A DNA stretch of 64,000 nucleotides from JBPCNH01 sp051001455. GTDB taxonomy: Bacteria > Actinomycetota > CADDZG01 > WHSQ01. The stretch is from contig JBPCNH010000006.1 of assembly GCA_051001455.1 (NCBI GenBank), positions 1 to 64,000 on the forward strand. The letters are read 5' to 3'. The translations under genes were made by a program, and so were the position numbers. Positions 32,850 to 40,615 of this stretch are shown here, piece by piece; positions within the stretch are counted from its first letter, which is position 1; every line of letters starts with the position of its first letter. The notes below the pieces were generated by a model that had not been told where the DNA came from, searched no databases, and saw only the letters and a program-made list of their open reading frames with translations.

Positions 32850-33653
32850 ATGCCCGAGCTGCCCGAGGTCGAATCGGTTCGGAGACAGCTCGACCCGGAG
32901 TTGAGTGGGCGGAGGGTCGAGGAAGTGTGGACCGATCCCCATCCTGCGATGACTCGCCAGTTCCACGACGTGGACCGTGCCACGGGTCGCACGATCGAGC
33001 AGGTGACAAGGCGCGGCAAGTTCCTCATAGCCCCGCTCGATGAGGGGCTGGAGTTGATCCTCCATCTCGGGATGACCGGAGCTTTTCGCTTTGACCTCGA
33101 CGACCCTTACGTACGGGCGATCCTCTATCTGGACGACGGCCGGGCCCTCTGTTTTCGTGACGTGCGGCGTTTCGGACGTATGGCGGTAGTCGACGAGGGT
33201 GACTACTCGGGCCTTCCTACTCTCGCGAAGCTCGGACCGGAACCGTTATCGGATGATTTCGATCCGGAGCTCTTCGCTCAGGACCTCGCTCGCACCAACT
33301 CACCGGTGAAGCCTTACCTCTTGTCCCAACGACCGGTCGCCGGCGTCGGCAACATCTACGCCGACGAGGCTTTGTGGCAGGCGCGGATACATCCCGCTTC
33401 GCGCCGGGTGGGTAGCAAGCGTGCCCGGGCCCTGCACGGCGCGATCCGTGACGTCCTGCGCGCCTCGATCGAGCGAGAAGGAACGACCTTCCGCGATTAC
33501 CAGATGGTGAACGGCGAGTCGGGTCGCAACGTGTCGTTCCTGATCGCTTATGGGCGCTCAGGTCTTCCGTGCCCACGGTGCAGTACGCCGCTGAAGAAGA
33601 TCGTGCTCGGCGGCAGAGGCACCACCTTCTGCCCTCGATGCCAACGTCCCTAA
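32850..33653 (+). CDS. mutM: Formamidopyrimidine-DNA glycosylase
   Basis: 267 residues. This base-excision enzyme removes 8-oxoguanine and FaPy lesions and nicks the strand. Pro2 and Glu3 (MPELPEVE) form the catalytic N-terminus, Lys57 (RRGKFL) is the conserved phosphate-binding Lys, and the C-terminus has a CxxC-x(16-17)-CxxC zinc finger (CPRC and CPRC). The start at 32850 is forced by the need for Pro2. It is divergent from the CsaA-like operon over 73 bp. Confidence 0.96.
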   Translation: MPELPEVESVRRQLDPELSGRRVEEVWTDPHPAMTRQFHDVDRATGRTIEQVTRRGKFLIAPLDEGLELILHLGMTGAFRFDLDDPYVRAILYLDDGRALCFRDVRRFGRMAVVDEGDYSGLPTLAKLGPEPLSDDFDPELFAQDLARTNSPVKPYLLSQRPVAGVGNIYADEALWQARIHPASRRVGSKRARALHGAIRDVLRASIEREGTTFRDYQMVNGESGRNVSFLIAYGRSGLPCPRCSTPLKKIVLGGRGTTFCPRCQRP

Positions 33654-33699
33654 CTTTTTCGTTCCAGGGGGTCCCGAAGACGATCGCCCCGGCCAGGAC

Positions 33700-34581
33700 C
33701 TACACCGGGACCGGCTCCACCTCTCGCTCGCCCTTCATGTCTGCAAGCAGCGAATTCAGTTCGGCTCCGACGAGGAGCCCGAGGCTGAGCAGGTAGAGCC
33801 AGATGAGCATGATCAACCCTCCGCCGAGCACACCGAAGATCTCGTTCCCGGCCGCTGCGATGTCGAGGTAGATCCGCAAGCCCGCCGTGGCCAGCAGCCA
33901 TAGGACGGTGCTGACGATCGCACCGGGCATGTCCGACCGCCACGATGTACGGCGCGCCGGGCCGAAATGGAAGACGAGCAGGGCCCATCCTGCCAGCAGG
34001 ACGGCAGCGGCCGGCCACCGCAACCATAGCCACGCCGTACCGACGAACCGGGTCTGGGCGATCTCCGGACCGGCGATAGCCACTCCCAGAACCGTGATCG
34101 TTATGGCGAGCCCACCCAGCGCCATCAACAGCGCTTGCAGCCGGAGTCTGACCCAGCTGCGGTCGATCTTGATGTCGTAAGCCACGTCCAAGGCTCGGAT
34201 CATCGCAGTGAATCCCCGCGTGAGAGCGTAGAGAGCGCCGATCGCTCCGAACGTCAGGAGGCCGCCCCTGTCCTCTTCGAAAAGTTCCTCGGTCGCACGG
34301 ATGGCTCCCCCGGCACGATCCGTGAGGATGTCCCGCAGGAAGCCGAGAACGACCTCCTGGGATCTCGCTGCCAGGTCGCTCCCGGCCAGTGCGTCGATCG
34401 AACCCACGGCGGCGGCCAACATCAGAAGTCCGGGGAAGACGCTCAAGACCGCGAAGAATGCGACCTCGGCGGCCACGCCGGTGATGCGATCCTTCTCTGC
34501 CTCTTCTACGAAGCGACGGGACAGCCGCAGCCATGTCGGCGGGAGGTATCTCTTTCCAGCAATGCGCAATCTTGAGGCCAT
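33700..34581 (-). CDS. YihY/BrkB-family membrane protein
   Basis: 293 residues with six hydrophobic helices and family markers: RITGVAAEVAFFAVLSVFPGLLML, a LYALTRGFTAMIRALDVAYDI helix and the closing LIMLIWLYLLSLGLLVGAELNSLL. The molecular function of the family is not established despite the old ribonuclease BN label. A second, more diverged member lies at 44405. Confidence 0.9.
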   Translation of the reverse strand: MASRLRIAGKRYLPPTWLRLSRRFVEEAEKDRITGVAAEVAFFAVLSVFPGLLMLAAAVGSIDALAGSDLAARSQEVVLGFLRDILTDRAGGAIRATEELFEEDRGGLLTFGAIGALYALTRGFTAMIRALDVAYDIKIDRSWVRLRLQALLMALGGLAITITVLGVAIAGPEIAQTRFVGTAWLWLRWPAAAVLLAGWALLVFHFGPARRTSWRSDMPGAIVSTVLWLLATAGLRIYLDIAAAGNEIFGVLGGGLIMLIWLYLLSLGLLVGAELNSLLADMKGEREVEPVPV

Positions 34582-34691
34582 TGAATTGTTCTGTCCTTAT
34601 CAGCGGAGGAATACTCCCCTCCAGAGGATGGCGAGGATGCTCGGTTCGTCTTAGACTATGTGCGACTTCTTCCACCTGGAGGCGGGGGGCG

Positions 34692-35285
34692 GTGCACGAG
34701 CCGGAATCGAGGTCATCGAGCGACCACGCAGCCCCAACGCGCAAGCACCTGAACCCGTGGCTAGCTGCCGCGATCCTAGGAACCCTGATCCTCGCAGTCT
34801 TCGCTTACGCCCAACTGGCAAAGGACAGTCGTTCTGCAGTCCGCGTTGCAGCGGTCGGTAGTGGTGGCGAGGAAGGGTCGGAGCTTCAGAACGCACGCGC
34901 GACGTTGCTCGCTGAGTTTTCGCTTCTCGAAGAGGCCAGATTCGGAGCTTACGAAAACGCAGCCATCCGTTATCTTGACGATTTCCTAACCCCTGATAGT
35001 CCACTGCGACCAATCATTCAACGTGAGATTCGTCACATGAAGCGGGAGGACCTCAGAGCTGAAATACGACACCATTCGCGGTCGCTAGAGATCGAGCAGC
35101 TAAGCCGAGAAAGGGCTGTACTCCTGCAAGTGTTGGAACGGGACGTCAAAATTATTGATTCAGCGGGGAAAGATGTGTCGGAGAGGGACAAGCCTGTCGT
35201 CTCCGTTATTTCCTGGGTCCTTCGTGCTACCGAAAGTGGTTGGAGAATCCACAACTCCAAGACACTGGAACCGCGCGATGGCTAA
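34692..35285 (+). CDS. Membrane-anchored hypothetical protein
   Basis: 197 residues from GTG 34692 (GGAGGCGGGGGGC upstream). A short cytoplasmic tail precedes one transmembrane helix (about residues 20-40, WLAAAILGTLILAVFAYAQLA). The outer part is charged and helical, with a run of Arg/Glu-rich heptad-like sequence (REIRHMKREDLRAEIRHHSR) followed by a short beta end. Base use is visibly more AT-rich than in neighbours from ~34900. It overlaps the next gene by 8 bp and is co-translated with it. No family is recognised. Confidence 0.7.
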   Translation: MHEPESRSSSDHAAPTRKHLNPWLAAAILGTLILAVFAYAQLAKDSRSAVRVAAVGSGGEEGSELQNARATLLAEFSLLEEARFGAYENAAIRYLDDFLTPDSPLRPIIQREIRHMKREDLRAEIRHHSRSLEIEQLSRERAVLLQVLERDVKIIDSAGKDVSERDKPVVSVISWVLRATESGWRIHNSKTLEPRDG

Positions 35286-36117
35286 TCGCATCGCATCTCT
35301 AATTCTATTTTCAGGATGTGCGCTTTCCATTTGCGTGGAATCTCTTGCCTTCGCTGAAGAGTCGAAATCTGCTTCCTTGACCTTTGGTGAAGGCGGCCCC
35401 AATGGCGTGTCCGCCCAAGCCGAAGTTATTTCGGTCTCTAGTTCAGATCCTGATCCGAGTCCAATTTCTCTGGATTCAAGTGGAGCGGTGGTGTTGGTGG
35501 GGATACAGCCGCACTCTTGTGCTCCGGTGTTCAGCGACCAGAGCGCGAAGGGCATCGATCTTTCGATGTTGATGTTCGAGGCTACGACCGCCGACTGTCT
35601 CTCCTTCGCGGCGCCGGCTCCCGTCGATGCGCCACCGGATGCAGAGGGAGGCGCGCAGATCACACCCGAGCAACTCGCTGCCATAGCCGGCGACAAGGCC
35701 GTGGCTCTTGCGGATCGCCCACAGCTGACCGCTGCGCCGAGGGGGGTCGGTCTCACCGGACTACCGTCTTACTTCTGGCTGGCATCCGAACCCCGCCCGG
35801 TCGTTGCAACAGCCTCTGCAGGTGGGATGACGGTTACCGCCGAGGCGCGGCCGGTGCAGTACGGCTGGGACTTCGGGGATGGGAACCGGCGGACCACCGG
35901 ATATCCGGGGCGCGCATGGTCACCTCGGCGGCCCGGAAATATCGCGCACATGTACGAGAGCAGAGGTTTGAGAACGGTGGCGGTCATCGTCATGTGGGAG
36001 GCGCGGTGGCGCGTGAATGGCGGGCCGTGGCAACCGCTCGGGTACTTCAGTAACTCCGATGCTCTCGACTATCCGGTGCGTCAGGTCCGCTCTGTGTTGG
36101 TTAGGTCGCGGCGTTGA
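35278..36117 (+). CDS. Secreted PKD-domain protein
   Basis: 279 residues from ATG 35278, inside the end of the preceding gene. The signal peptide spans residues ~5-26 (ALSICVESLAFAEE). A central low-complexity Ala/Pro-rich region (~110-140) leads to a PKD-like domain with VQYGWDFGDGNRRTTG and a NIAHMYESRGLRTVAVIV strand. PKD domains mediate extracellular protein or glycan contacts. The first third is AT-richer than the window average. It forms a two-gene unit with 34692. Confidence 0.75.
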   Translation: MANRIASLILFSGCALSICVESLAFAEESKSASLTFGEGGPNGVSAQAEVISVSSSDPDPSPISLDSSGAVVLVGIQPHSCAPVFSDQSAKGIDLSMLMFEATTADCLSFAAPAPVDAPPDAEGGAQITPEQLAAIAGDKAVALADRPQLTAAPRGVGLTGLPSYFWLASEPRPVVATASAGGMTVTAEARPVQYGWDFGDGNRRTTGYPGRAWSPRRPGNIAHMYESRGLRTVAVIVMWEARWRVNGGPWQPLGYFSNSDALDYPVRQVRSVLVRSRR

Positions 36118-36142
36118 AGGAATGGGGTCAGGCTGAGAGCCG

Positions 36143-36958
36143 TTAGACCGACTTCAGGAATGCCACCAGGTGCCGGTTGAATTCTTCCGTTCCGTCGCGT
36201 TGAAGGAAGTGACCGTTCGGCATCTTGATGTAGTCCCGTAGATCCTCGAATTTCTCTGCAGTGACGTCCATGATCGCGTCGGTGATAGCGATGTCCTTCT
36301 GCGCATGGATGACAAGAGCCGGCTGCTTGATTGATCCGATCTTCTCCTGTGCCGGGCCCCAAGGGGCAAAGTTCGTTCGGTAGTAGGAGAGCGCGCGCGC
36401 CATCTCTTCTCGGGTGTCGATCCCCACGACTGCATCCGGAAGAGCGCGTTCGATCAACGTTCGGAATCCGAGCAATTGTTCGATGTACGGGACTTGGAAC
36501 AACATCACGTACCAGGATTTCATCAGTTGCTGGGGATGCCGTTTCCCGGTTCCGAACGAACCGGGGTGAGGACCACAGGCCGCGACTATCGAGCGGACCG
36601 TCTCTGGGTGGAAGTAAGCAACGCCGTTCGCGACGATCGCGCCCCAGTCGTGCCCTACGAGATGAACGCCGTCCGGGGATAGTTCCCGGGCCAGGTCGGC
36701 CATCCCTGCGGCTACCGTCGGGATGTCATACCCACTCGGTGCCGAGGTGCCTCCGTACCCCGGCAGGTCACAGGCGTGCACCCGGAAGCCGGCGCCGGCT
36801 AGAGCGGGCATCTGCAGGGTCCAGGTCCTCCAGTGCTCGGGGAAACCGTGCACCAGCAAGATGGCAGGGCCGTCTTCTGGACCCGTGGACGCCACCCTCC
36901 ATGTGATGTTTCCCGCGACCACAGCTTTCTGACTGATCCCTTGAAAAACTTCACTCAT
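36143..36958 (-). CDS. Alpha/beta hydrolase (epoxide hydrolase/haloalkane dehalogenase type)
   Basis: 271 residues from ATG 36958. The fold markers are LLVHGFPEHWRTW (oxyanion HG-x-P), the nucleophile elbow VGHDWGA with Asp as nucleophile, and the late His in MPNGHFLQRDGTEEFNRHL. An Asp nucleophile with a Trp neighbour points to epoxide hydrolases or dehalogenases rather than serine esterases. The distal acid probably lies in VIHAQKDIAI. The substrate is unknown. Confidence 0.88.
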   Translation of the reverse strand: MSEVFQGISQKAVVAGNITWRVASTGPEDGPAILLVHGFPEHWRTWTLQMPALAGAGFRVHACDLPGYGGTSAPSGYDIPTVAAGMADLARELSPDGVHLVGHDWGAIVANGVAYFHPETVRSIVAACGPHPGSFGTGKRHPQQLMKSWYVMLFQVPYIEQLLGFRTLIERALPDAVVGIDTREEMARALSYYRTNFAPWGPAQEKIGSIKQPALVIHAQKDIAITDAIMDVTAEKFEDLRDYIKMPNGHFLQRDGTEEFNRHLVAFLKSV

Positions 36959-37003
36959 CACCATCACCTATGCCTTGTCGAAGATTCTTTTGGATCGTAA
37001 GAG

Positions 37004-38455
37004 TCATCCTTTGATCACTCCGATCGGCCGGAGGCGCGCTACGACGCCGCTCAGGCCTGCGCCTTCGCAGGTCTCCACTACCTCAGAGACGTCTTTGTAA
37101 GCGTAGGGGGCTTCCTCCGCGAGTTGTTTGGTCTTGCCCGCGTTGACGATGATCCCTCGAGCGGCCAATTCATGCTTCAGGGCACTCCCTTGCATCCGTT
37201 TCTTGGCTGCCGTCCGGCTCATGGCTCGACCCGCACCGTGACATGTCGAGGAGAAGCTGCGGTCTCTAGCGCTTTCCAGCCCAACCAGTACGTAAGAAGC
37301 GGTTCCCATGCTTCCGGGGATGATGACCGGCTGCCCGATGTCCCGGTAGCGCACGGGAAGTTCCGGATGGCCCGGCCCGAAGGCGCGCGTTGCTCCTTTC
37401 CGGTGAACGCACAGGCGGCGAATGCGTCCCTCGATCTCGTATTCCTCGATCTTGGCGAGGTTGTGGGAGATGTCGTAGACGAGCTCTATGCCGAGGTCCT
37501 TGGAGGAGCGACCGAAGACGCCTGCGAAAGCTTCGCGTGTCGCATCCATGAGCATGTGACGGTTCGCCCGGGCGTAGTTCCCCGCTGCGTCCATCGCTCC
37601 GAAGTAATCCTCGGCTTTTGGATGGTCCATCGGTACACATGCGAGTTGCCGGTCGGGAAGATCGATGCCTAGCTCCGGCATCAATCGATCGAGGTCTCGC
37701 ACGTAGTCGGTGCAGGCCTGGTGACCGATGCCTCGAGAACCGGAATGGATCATCACGCACACCTGACCCATGCGGAGATCCATGACGTCTGCTGCTCGCT
37801 CGTCGCGTATCTCGTCGATGACCTGGACCTCGAGGAAGTGGTTGCCTCCGCCGAGACTGCCGAGTTGTGGACCGCCTCGCTCTTTGGCGCGCTCGGACAC
37901 TTTCCCCGGACGCGCGCCCGGAAGGGTGCCGGCGTCCTCGCAGAACTCTGCGTCCTCTTCGGAACCGATCCCCCGGCCGAGCGGGAAGCGAACCCCCTCG
38001 GTGAGGACCCTGTCGATATCTTCCCTGGCTACCGGCAGTCGTCCCTTCCCGCCGACCCCTCTTGGTACGCGCTTTCCCAGCATGTTGATCAGGGCGCGTG
38101 CCTGGGGCTTTACATCCGCGGCCCACTCGAGGTCGGTTCGGAGGAGCCGAACGCCGCAGCCGATGTCGAACCCCACCCCTCCCGGTGAGATGGCCCCGCC
38201 ACCATCGGCGTCGGTAGCGGCGACGCCTCCGATGGGAAACCCGTAGCCCCAGTGGATATCCGGCATGGCAAGGGCGGCGCCGACGATGCCCGGCAGCGTC
38301 GCGACGTTCGCCACCTGCTCTATCGCCTTGTCCTCCTGCGCCTTCCTGAACAAGGCTTCGGACGCGAACACACGCCCCGGGACGTTCATCCCGTCGACGT
38401 ACCCCTTGGGGATCTCCCAAAGGAACTCTTCGATCTGCTGCGGTTCGTGAGTCAC
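37004..38455 (-). CDS. rtcB: RNA-splicing ligase RtcB
   Basis: 483 residues from GTG 38455, chosen because GAGAGGG lies just upstream. It joins RNA 2',3'-cyclic phosphate (or 3'-phosphate) ends to 5'-OH ends in a GTP- and Mn-dependent reaction. Visible motifs: MPDIHWGYGFPIGGV, GGVGFDIGCGVR (metal Cys/Asp), LGGGNHFLEVQ, HSGSRGIGHQ and CHGAGRAMSR with the guanylated His. It follows the archease gene by about 10 bp, so activator and ligase are made together. Confidence 0.95.
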   Translation of the reverse strand: MTHEPQQIEEFLWEIPKGYVDGMNVPGRVFASEALFRKAQEDKAIEQVANVATLPGIVGAALAMPDIHWGYGFPIGGVAATDADGGGAISPGGVGFDIGCGVRLLRTDLEWAADVKPQARALINMLGKRVPRGVGGKGRLPVAREDIDRVLTEGVRFPLGRGIGSEEDAEFCEDAGTLPGARPGKVSERAKERGGPQLGSLGGGNHFLEVQVIDEIRDERAADVMDLRMGQVCVMIHSGSRGIGHQACTDYVRDLDRLMPELGIDLPDRQLACVPMDHPKAEDYFGAMDAAGNYARANRHMLMDATREAFAGVFGRSSKDLGIELVYDISHNLAKIEEYEIEGRIRRLCVHRKGATRAFGPGHPELPVRYRDIGQPVIIPGSMGTASYVLVGLESARDRSFSSTCHGAGRAMSRTAAKKRMQGSALKHELAARGIIVNAGKTKQLAEEAPYAYKDVSEVVETCEGAGLSGVVARLRPIGVIKG

Positions 38456-38465
38456 AACCCCCCTC

Positions 38466-38873
38466 TCATACGTCGACATAGACCCGAGCGGTCCATCCAT
38501 CCCGATCGCCTTCGACCACCAGACCGTGGAACGTCACCGCTTTGACGGCGGTGCCGTCGAGCTCGTCCTTCCTCGGCAGCGTCGATAAGGTGGCTCTGAT
38601 CTTGGTCCCCTCGATCCCGTCGATCGAGAGCCCGGTGAAGAAGATGTCGCGGGCATCCTGCACGTAGAGGACCTCATTCAACCAGTCCACCATCAAGGCA
38701 CCGAGGTCGTTGCTTTCGAGCTCGAGCTTCGACGGTTCCCCTTCCTCCCCGGGATGCCATGCGCCGAGGATGTCGAAGAGCCCGAGCGTCGTCTGCTCGA
38801 ACACCTCTTCGACCGTGGAGCCTGTGGCCCGGATCCCGACGTCCGCGGTGTGTTCGATGATCTTGAATCCCAA
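38466..38873 (-). CDS. Archease, RtcB activator
   Basis: 135 residues from a TTG start preceded by GGAGGG. The conserved pattern includes IEHTADVGIRATG at the N-terminus, a central LMVDWLNEVLY helix and KAVTFHGLVV near the C-terminus ending in YVDV with the Ca-binding acidic residues. Archease accelerates RtcB guanylation and turnover. It is the first gene of an archease-rtcB operon. Confidence 0.93.
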   Translation of the reverse strand: MGFKIIEHTADVGIRATGSTVEEVFEQTTLGLFDILGAWHPGEEGEPSKLELESNDLGALMVDWLNEVLYVQDARDIFFTGLSIDGIEGTKIRATLSTLPRKDELDGTAVKAVTFHGLVVEGDRDGWTARVYVDV

Positions 38874-38960
38874 AAGTCCCTCCTCTGCACGCCCTACCCT
38901 CGCGGGCGAGTAGATGCAGGACCGCGCCGTTCTGCGTGCGACCGAGAGGCTGTAAGAGCC

Positions 38961-39494
38961 CTATTCGGGCTTAGGCGGTATCCGGAGCTCCTGGCCGACG
39001 GAGAGTTTGGTGGGATCCGAGATGTCGTTTGCTTCCGCGAGGAAGTCGTCCAACGACGCGTCGTTATAGAAGCGCTGGGCGATGGTCGTCAAGGAGTCTC
39101 CAGACTGGACGGTGTAGGTCTGGTCCTGTGACTCGGCCGTCTCGGCTTCTTCTGAGTCTTCGGTCTCTGCAGGAGCTTCGGCCGCGCCCGGATCATCCTG
39201 CTCCTGCGCGGCTATCTCCGTTTTGAGCTGTGCATTCTCGGTACGGAGCTCTTCGATGCGATCTTGTGCTCGGTCGAGGTCGGCGGCCGGCACTCCTCCG
39301 CCTGCGGTCATCCTCCCGAACAGGAAGGCGAGCAGGACTAAGCCGGCGAGAATCGCTACGCGGCCCCAGAGAACGTTCGGCTTGGGACCCCGGGCATCCG
39401 TTTCCTCCTCCCAGACGTAGTCCTCGTCGTCTGAGGCGTAGGTTTCGTCGTCTGGGTCGTAGGTCTCGAACCGGTCCGTCAGCGGGTCGGCCAT
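38961..39494 (-). CDS. Membrane-anchored LysM-domain protein
   Basis: 177 residues from ATG 39494 (GGAAGG upstream). A very acidic N-terminal ~35 residues (DPDDETYASDDEDY) are cytoplasmic, followed by one transmembrane helix (~45-65), a coiled-coil-like RIEELRTENAQLKTEIAAQ segment, an acidic Glu/Ala-rich linker and a C-terminal LysM repeat (YTVQSGDSLTTIAQRFY, LSVGQELRIP). LysM binds peptidoglycan-type glycans, so the protein probably links the membrane to the wall. Confidence 0.88.
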   Translation of the reverse strand: MADPLTDRFETYDPDDETYASDDEDYVWEEETDARGPKPNVLWGRVAILAGLVLLAFLFGRMTAGGGVPAADLDRAQDRIEELRTENAQLKTEIAAQEQDDPGAAEAPAETEDSEEAETAESQDQTYTVQSGDSLTTIAQRFYNDASLDDFLAEANDISDPTKLSVGQELRIPPKPE

Positions 39495-39631
39495 CGTGCG
39501 TCCTTCCACGGTCGATTACTCATCAGGATACCCCTCATATTGGCAGTTTCGGGGGATCACCCTGGATTCCTCCAGCCTCGTGGCGAAATTTTCGAAAGCC
39601 CGATCTGCGCTTTGGCGCCCCCAGCATCGGC

Positions 39632-40597
39632 TTAGGAGCGGCGGAAGCGGTCGAGCATGGCTTTGTCCACGTGCTTCAGGAAGGCCCGCACGGCCTTCCC
39701 GGTTCGGGCGAGGTCATCGGGGCTCATGTTCGACACGGTATCGGTAGGGGAGTGATAGTCAGGTTCCTGGCCGCTGTAGGTAAAGCCTGCCGGGATCCCG
39801 GCATACTCGAAGGGCCCGTGATCCGAGCAGTCACACAGGATGATGAATCGCACCGCGAACCCTGCCTTGTCCATCTTGTTGTAGACGGTCCTGGCTACTA
39901 CGGGCTTCCCGGCGATGTTCGAGTGGCCGATCAATAGCGGCCGCCCGTCGGCCACCATGTCCACCGAGATCATGCCGGCCAATCGTTGACGACCTTTCTG
40001 ACCCAGCCGGTTGACGTATGCACGCGAGCCGTCGTGATGCGTGCTGGCCTGTCCGGACTCCTCTGATCCGAAGGCGACAAACTTCAGCCAGCGGGCCTGG
40101 TCGCGCCCGGCGAATATGCGGGCCATCTCGAGGACGACGGCTACTCCAGAAGCGTTGTCGTTGGCTCCCGGCGCGCCGGGGACCGTATCCATGTGCCCCC
40201 CGACGACGAAGGGATAAGTCTTCGAGTCCGGCCAGCTCGCCACCACGTTGCGAGACGTTTTGCCATCCACAGAGAACTTCTGGATCGTTACCTCGTACCC
40301 ATAGGAGCGGAACTTCCTGGCGGCGTATCGCATCCCGAGCCGCTCTCCCTCGGTGCCTTTCACGCGCACGCCTATCTCTGACGCCAACTTGCGCACGTGG
40401 TTCATCGCGTTCTTCTTCGAGAAGCGCGCCAAAGGCTCACTCGCGATCTGTGCGCTAGAGGCTTTCGAAGCTGTAGATGCGATCGTGACCGTGCGCGTTT
40501 GCGATGCCGCCGAGCCGCCTACTGCACCCGGCTCGGAGCAGGCCGCGCCCAGCAGAGCGAGTAAAACCAGTGTCGCAGTGAGTCGCGTGGTCGTCAC
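39632..40597 (-). CDS. M28-family zinc metallopeptidase lipoprotein
   Basis: 321 residues from GTG 40597, which carries an N-terminal signal ending LLALLGAACSEP, a plausible lipobox. The di-zinc site is complete: GGHMDTV (His, Asp), GANDNASG (bridging Asp), GSEESG (Glu-Glu), SVDMV (Asp) and PDYHSPTDT (His). It is probably an exported aminopeptidase. A TACTCT -10 is 6 bp before the start, sharing bases with the promoter of the divergent ABC1 gene only ~19 bp away. Confidence 0.92.
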   Translation of the reverse strand: MTTTRLTATLVLLALLGAACSEPGAVGGSAASQTRTVTIASTASKASSAQIASEPLARFSKKNAMNHVRKLASEIGVRVKGTEGERLGMRYAARKFRSYGYEVTIQKFSVDGKTSRNVVASWPDSKTYPFVVGGHMDTVPGAPGANDNASGVAVVLEMARIFAGRDQARWLKFVAFGSEESGQASTHHDGSRAYVNRLGQKGRQRLAGMISVDMVADGRPLLIGHSNIAGKPVVARTVYNKMDKAGFAVRFIILCDCSDHGPFEYAGIPAGFTYSGQEPDYHSPTDTVSNMSPDDLARTGKAVRAFLKHVDKAMLDRFRRS

Positions 40598-40602
40598 ACA
40601 AC

Positions 40603-40609
40603 TAGAGTA
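40603..40609. promoter_or_regulatory. Symmetric divergent -10 (TAGAGTA)
   Basis: TAGAGTA reads TAGAGT on the plus strand (40603-40608) and TACTCT on the minus strand (40604-40609). The first ends 7 bp before ATG 40616, the second 6 bp before GTG 40597. One element can thus serve two leaderless genes in opposite directions. Confidence 0.6.
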
Positions 40610-40615
40610 GGCGTG

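Noticed and set aside
33650..34744. A 364-codon minus-strand frame
   Set aside because: It is a shadow of the YihY gene, with Arg/Gly/His-rich sequence and no hydrophobic helices.
37266..38420. A 384-codon minus-strand frame rich in Arg and Gly
   Set aside because: It is a shifted frame of rtcB on the same strand with the low-complexity Arg-rich composition typical of shadows.
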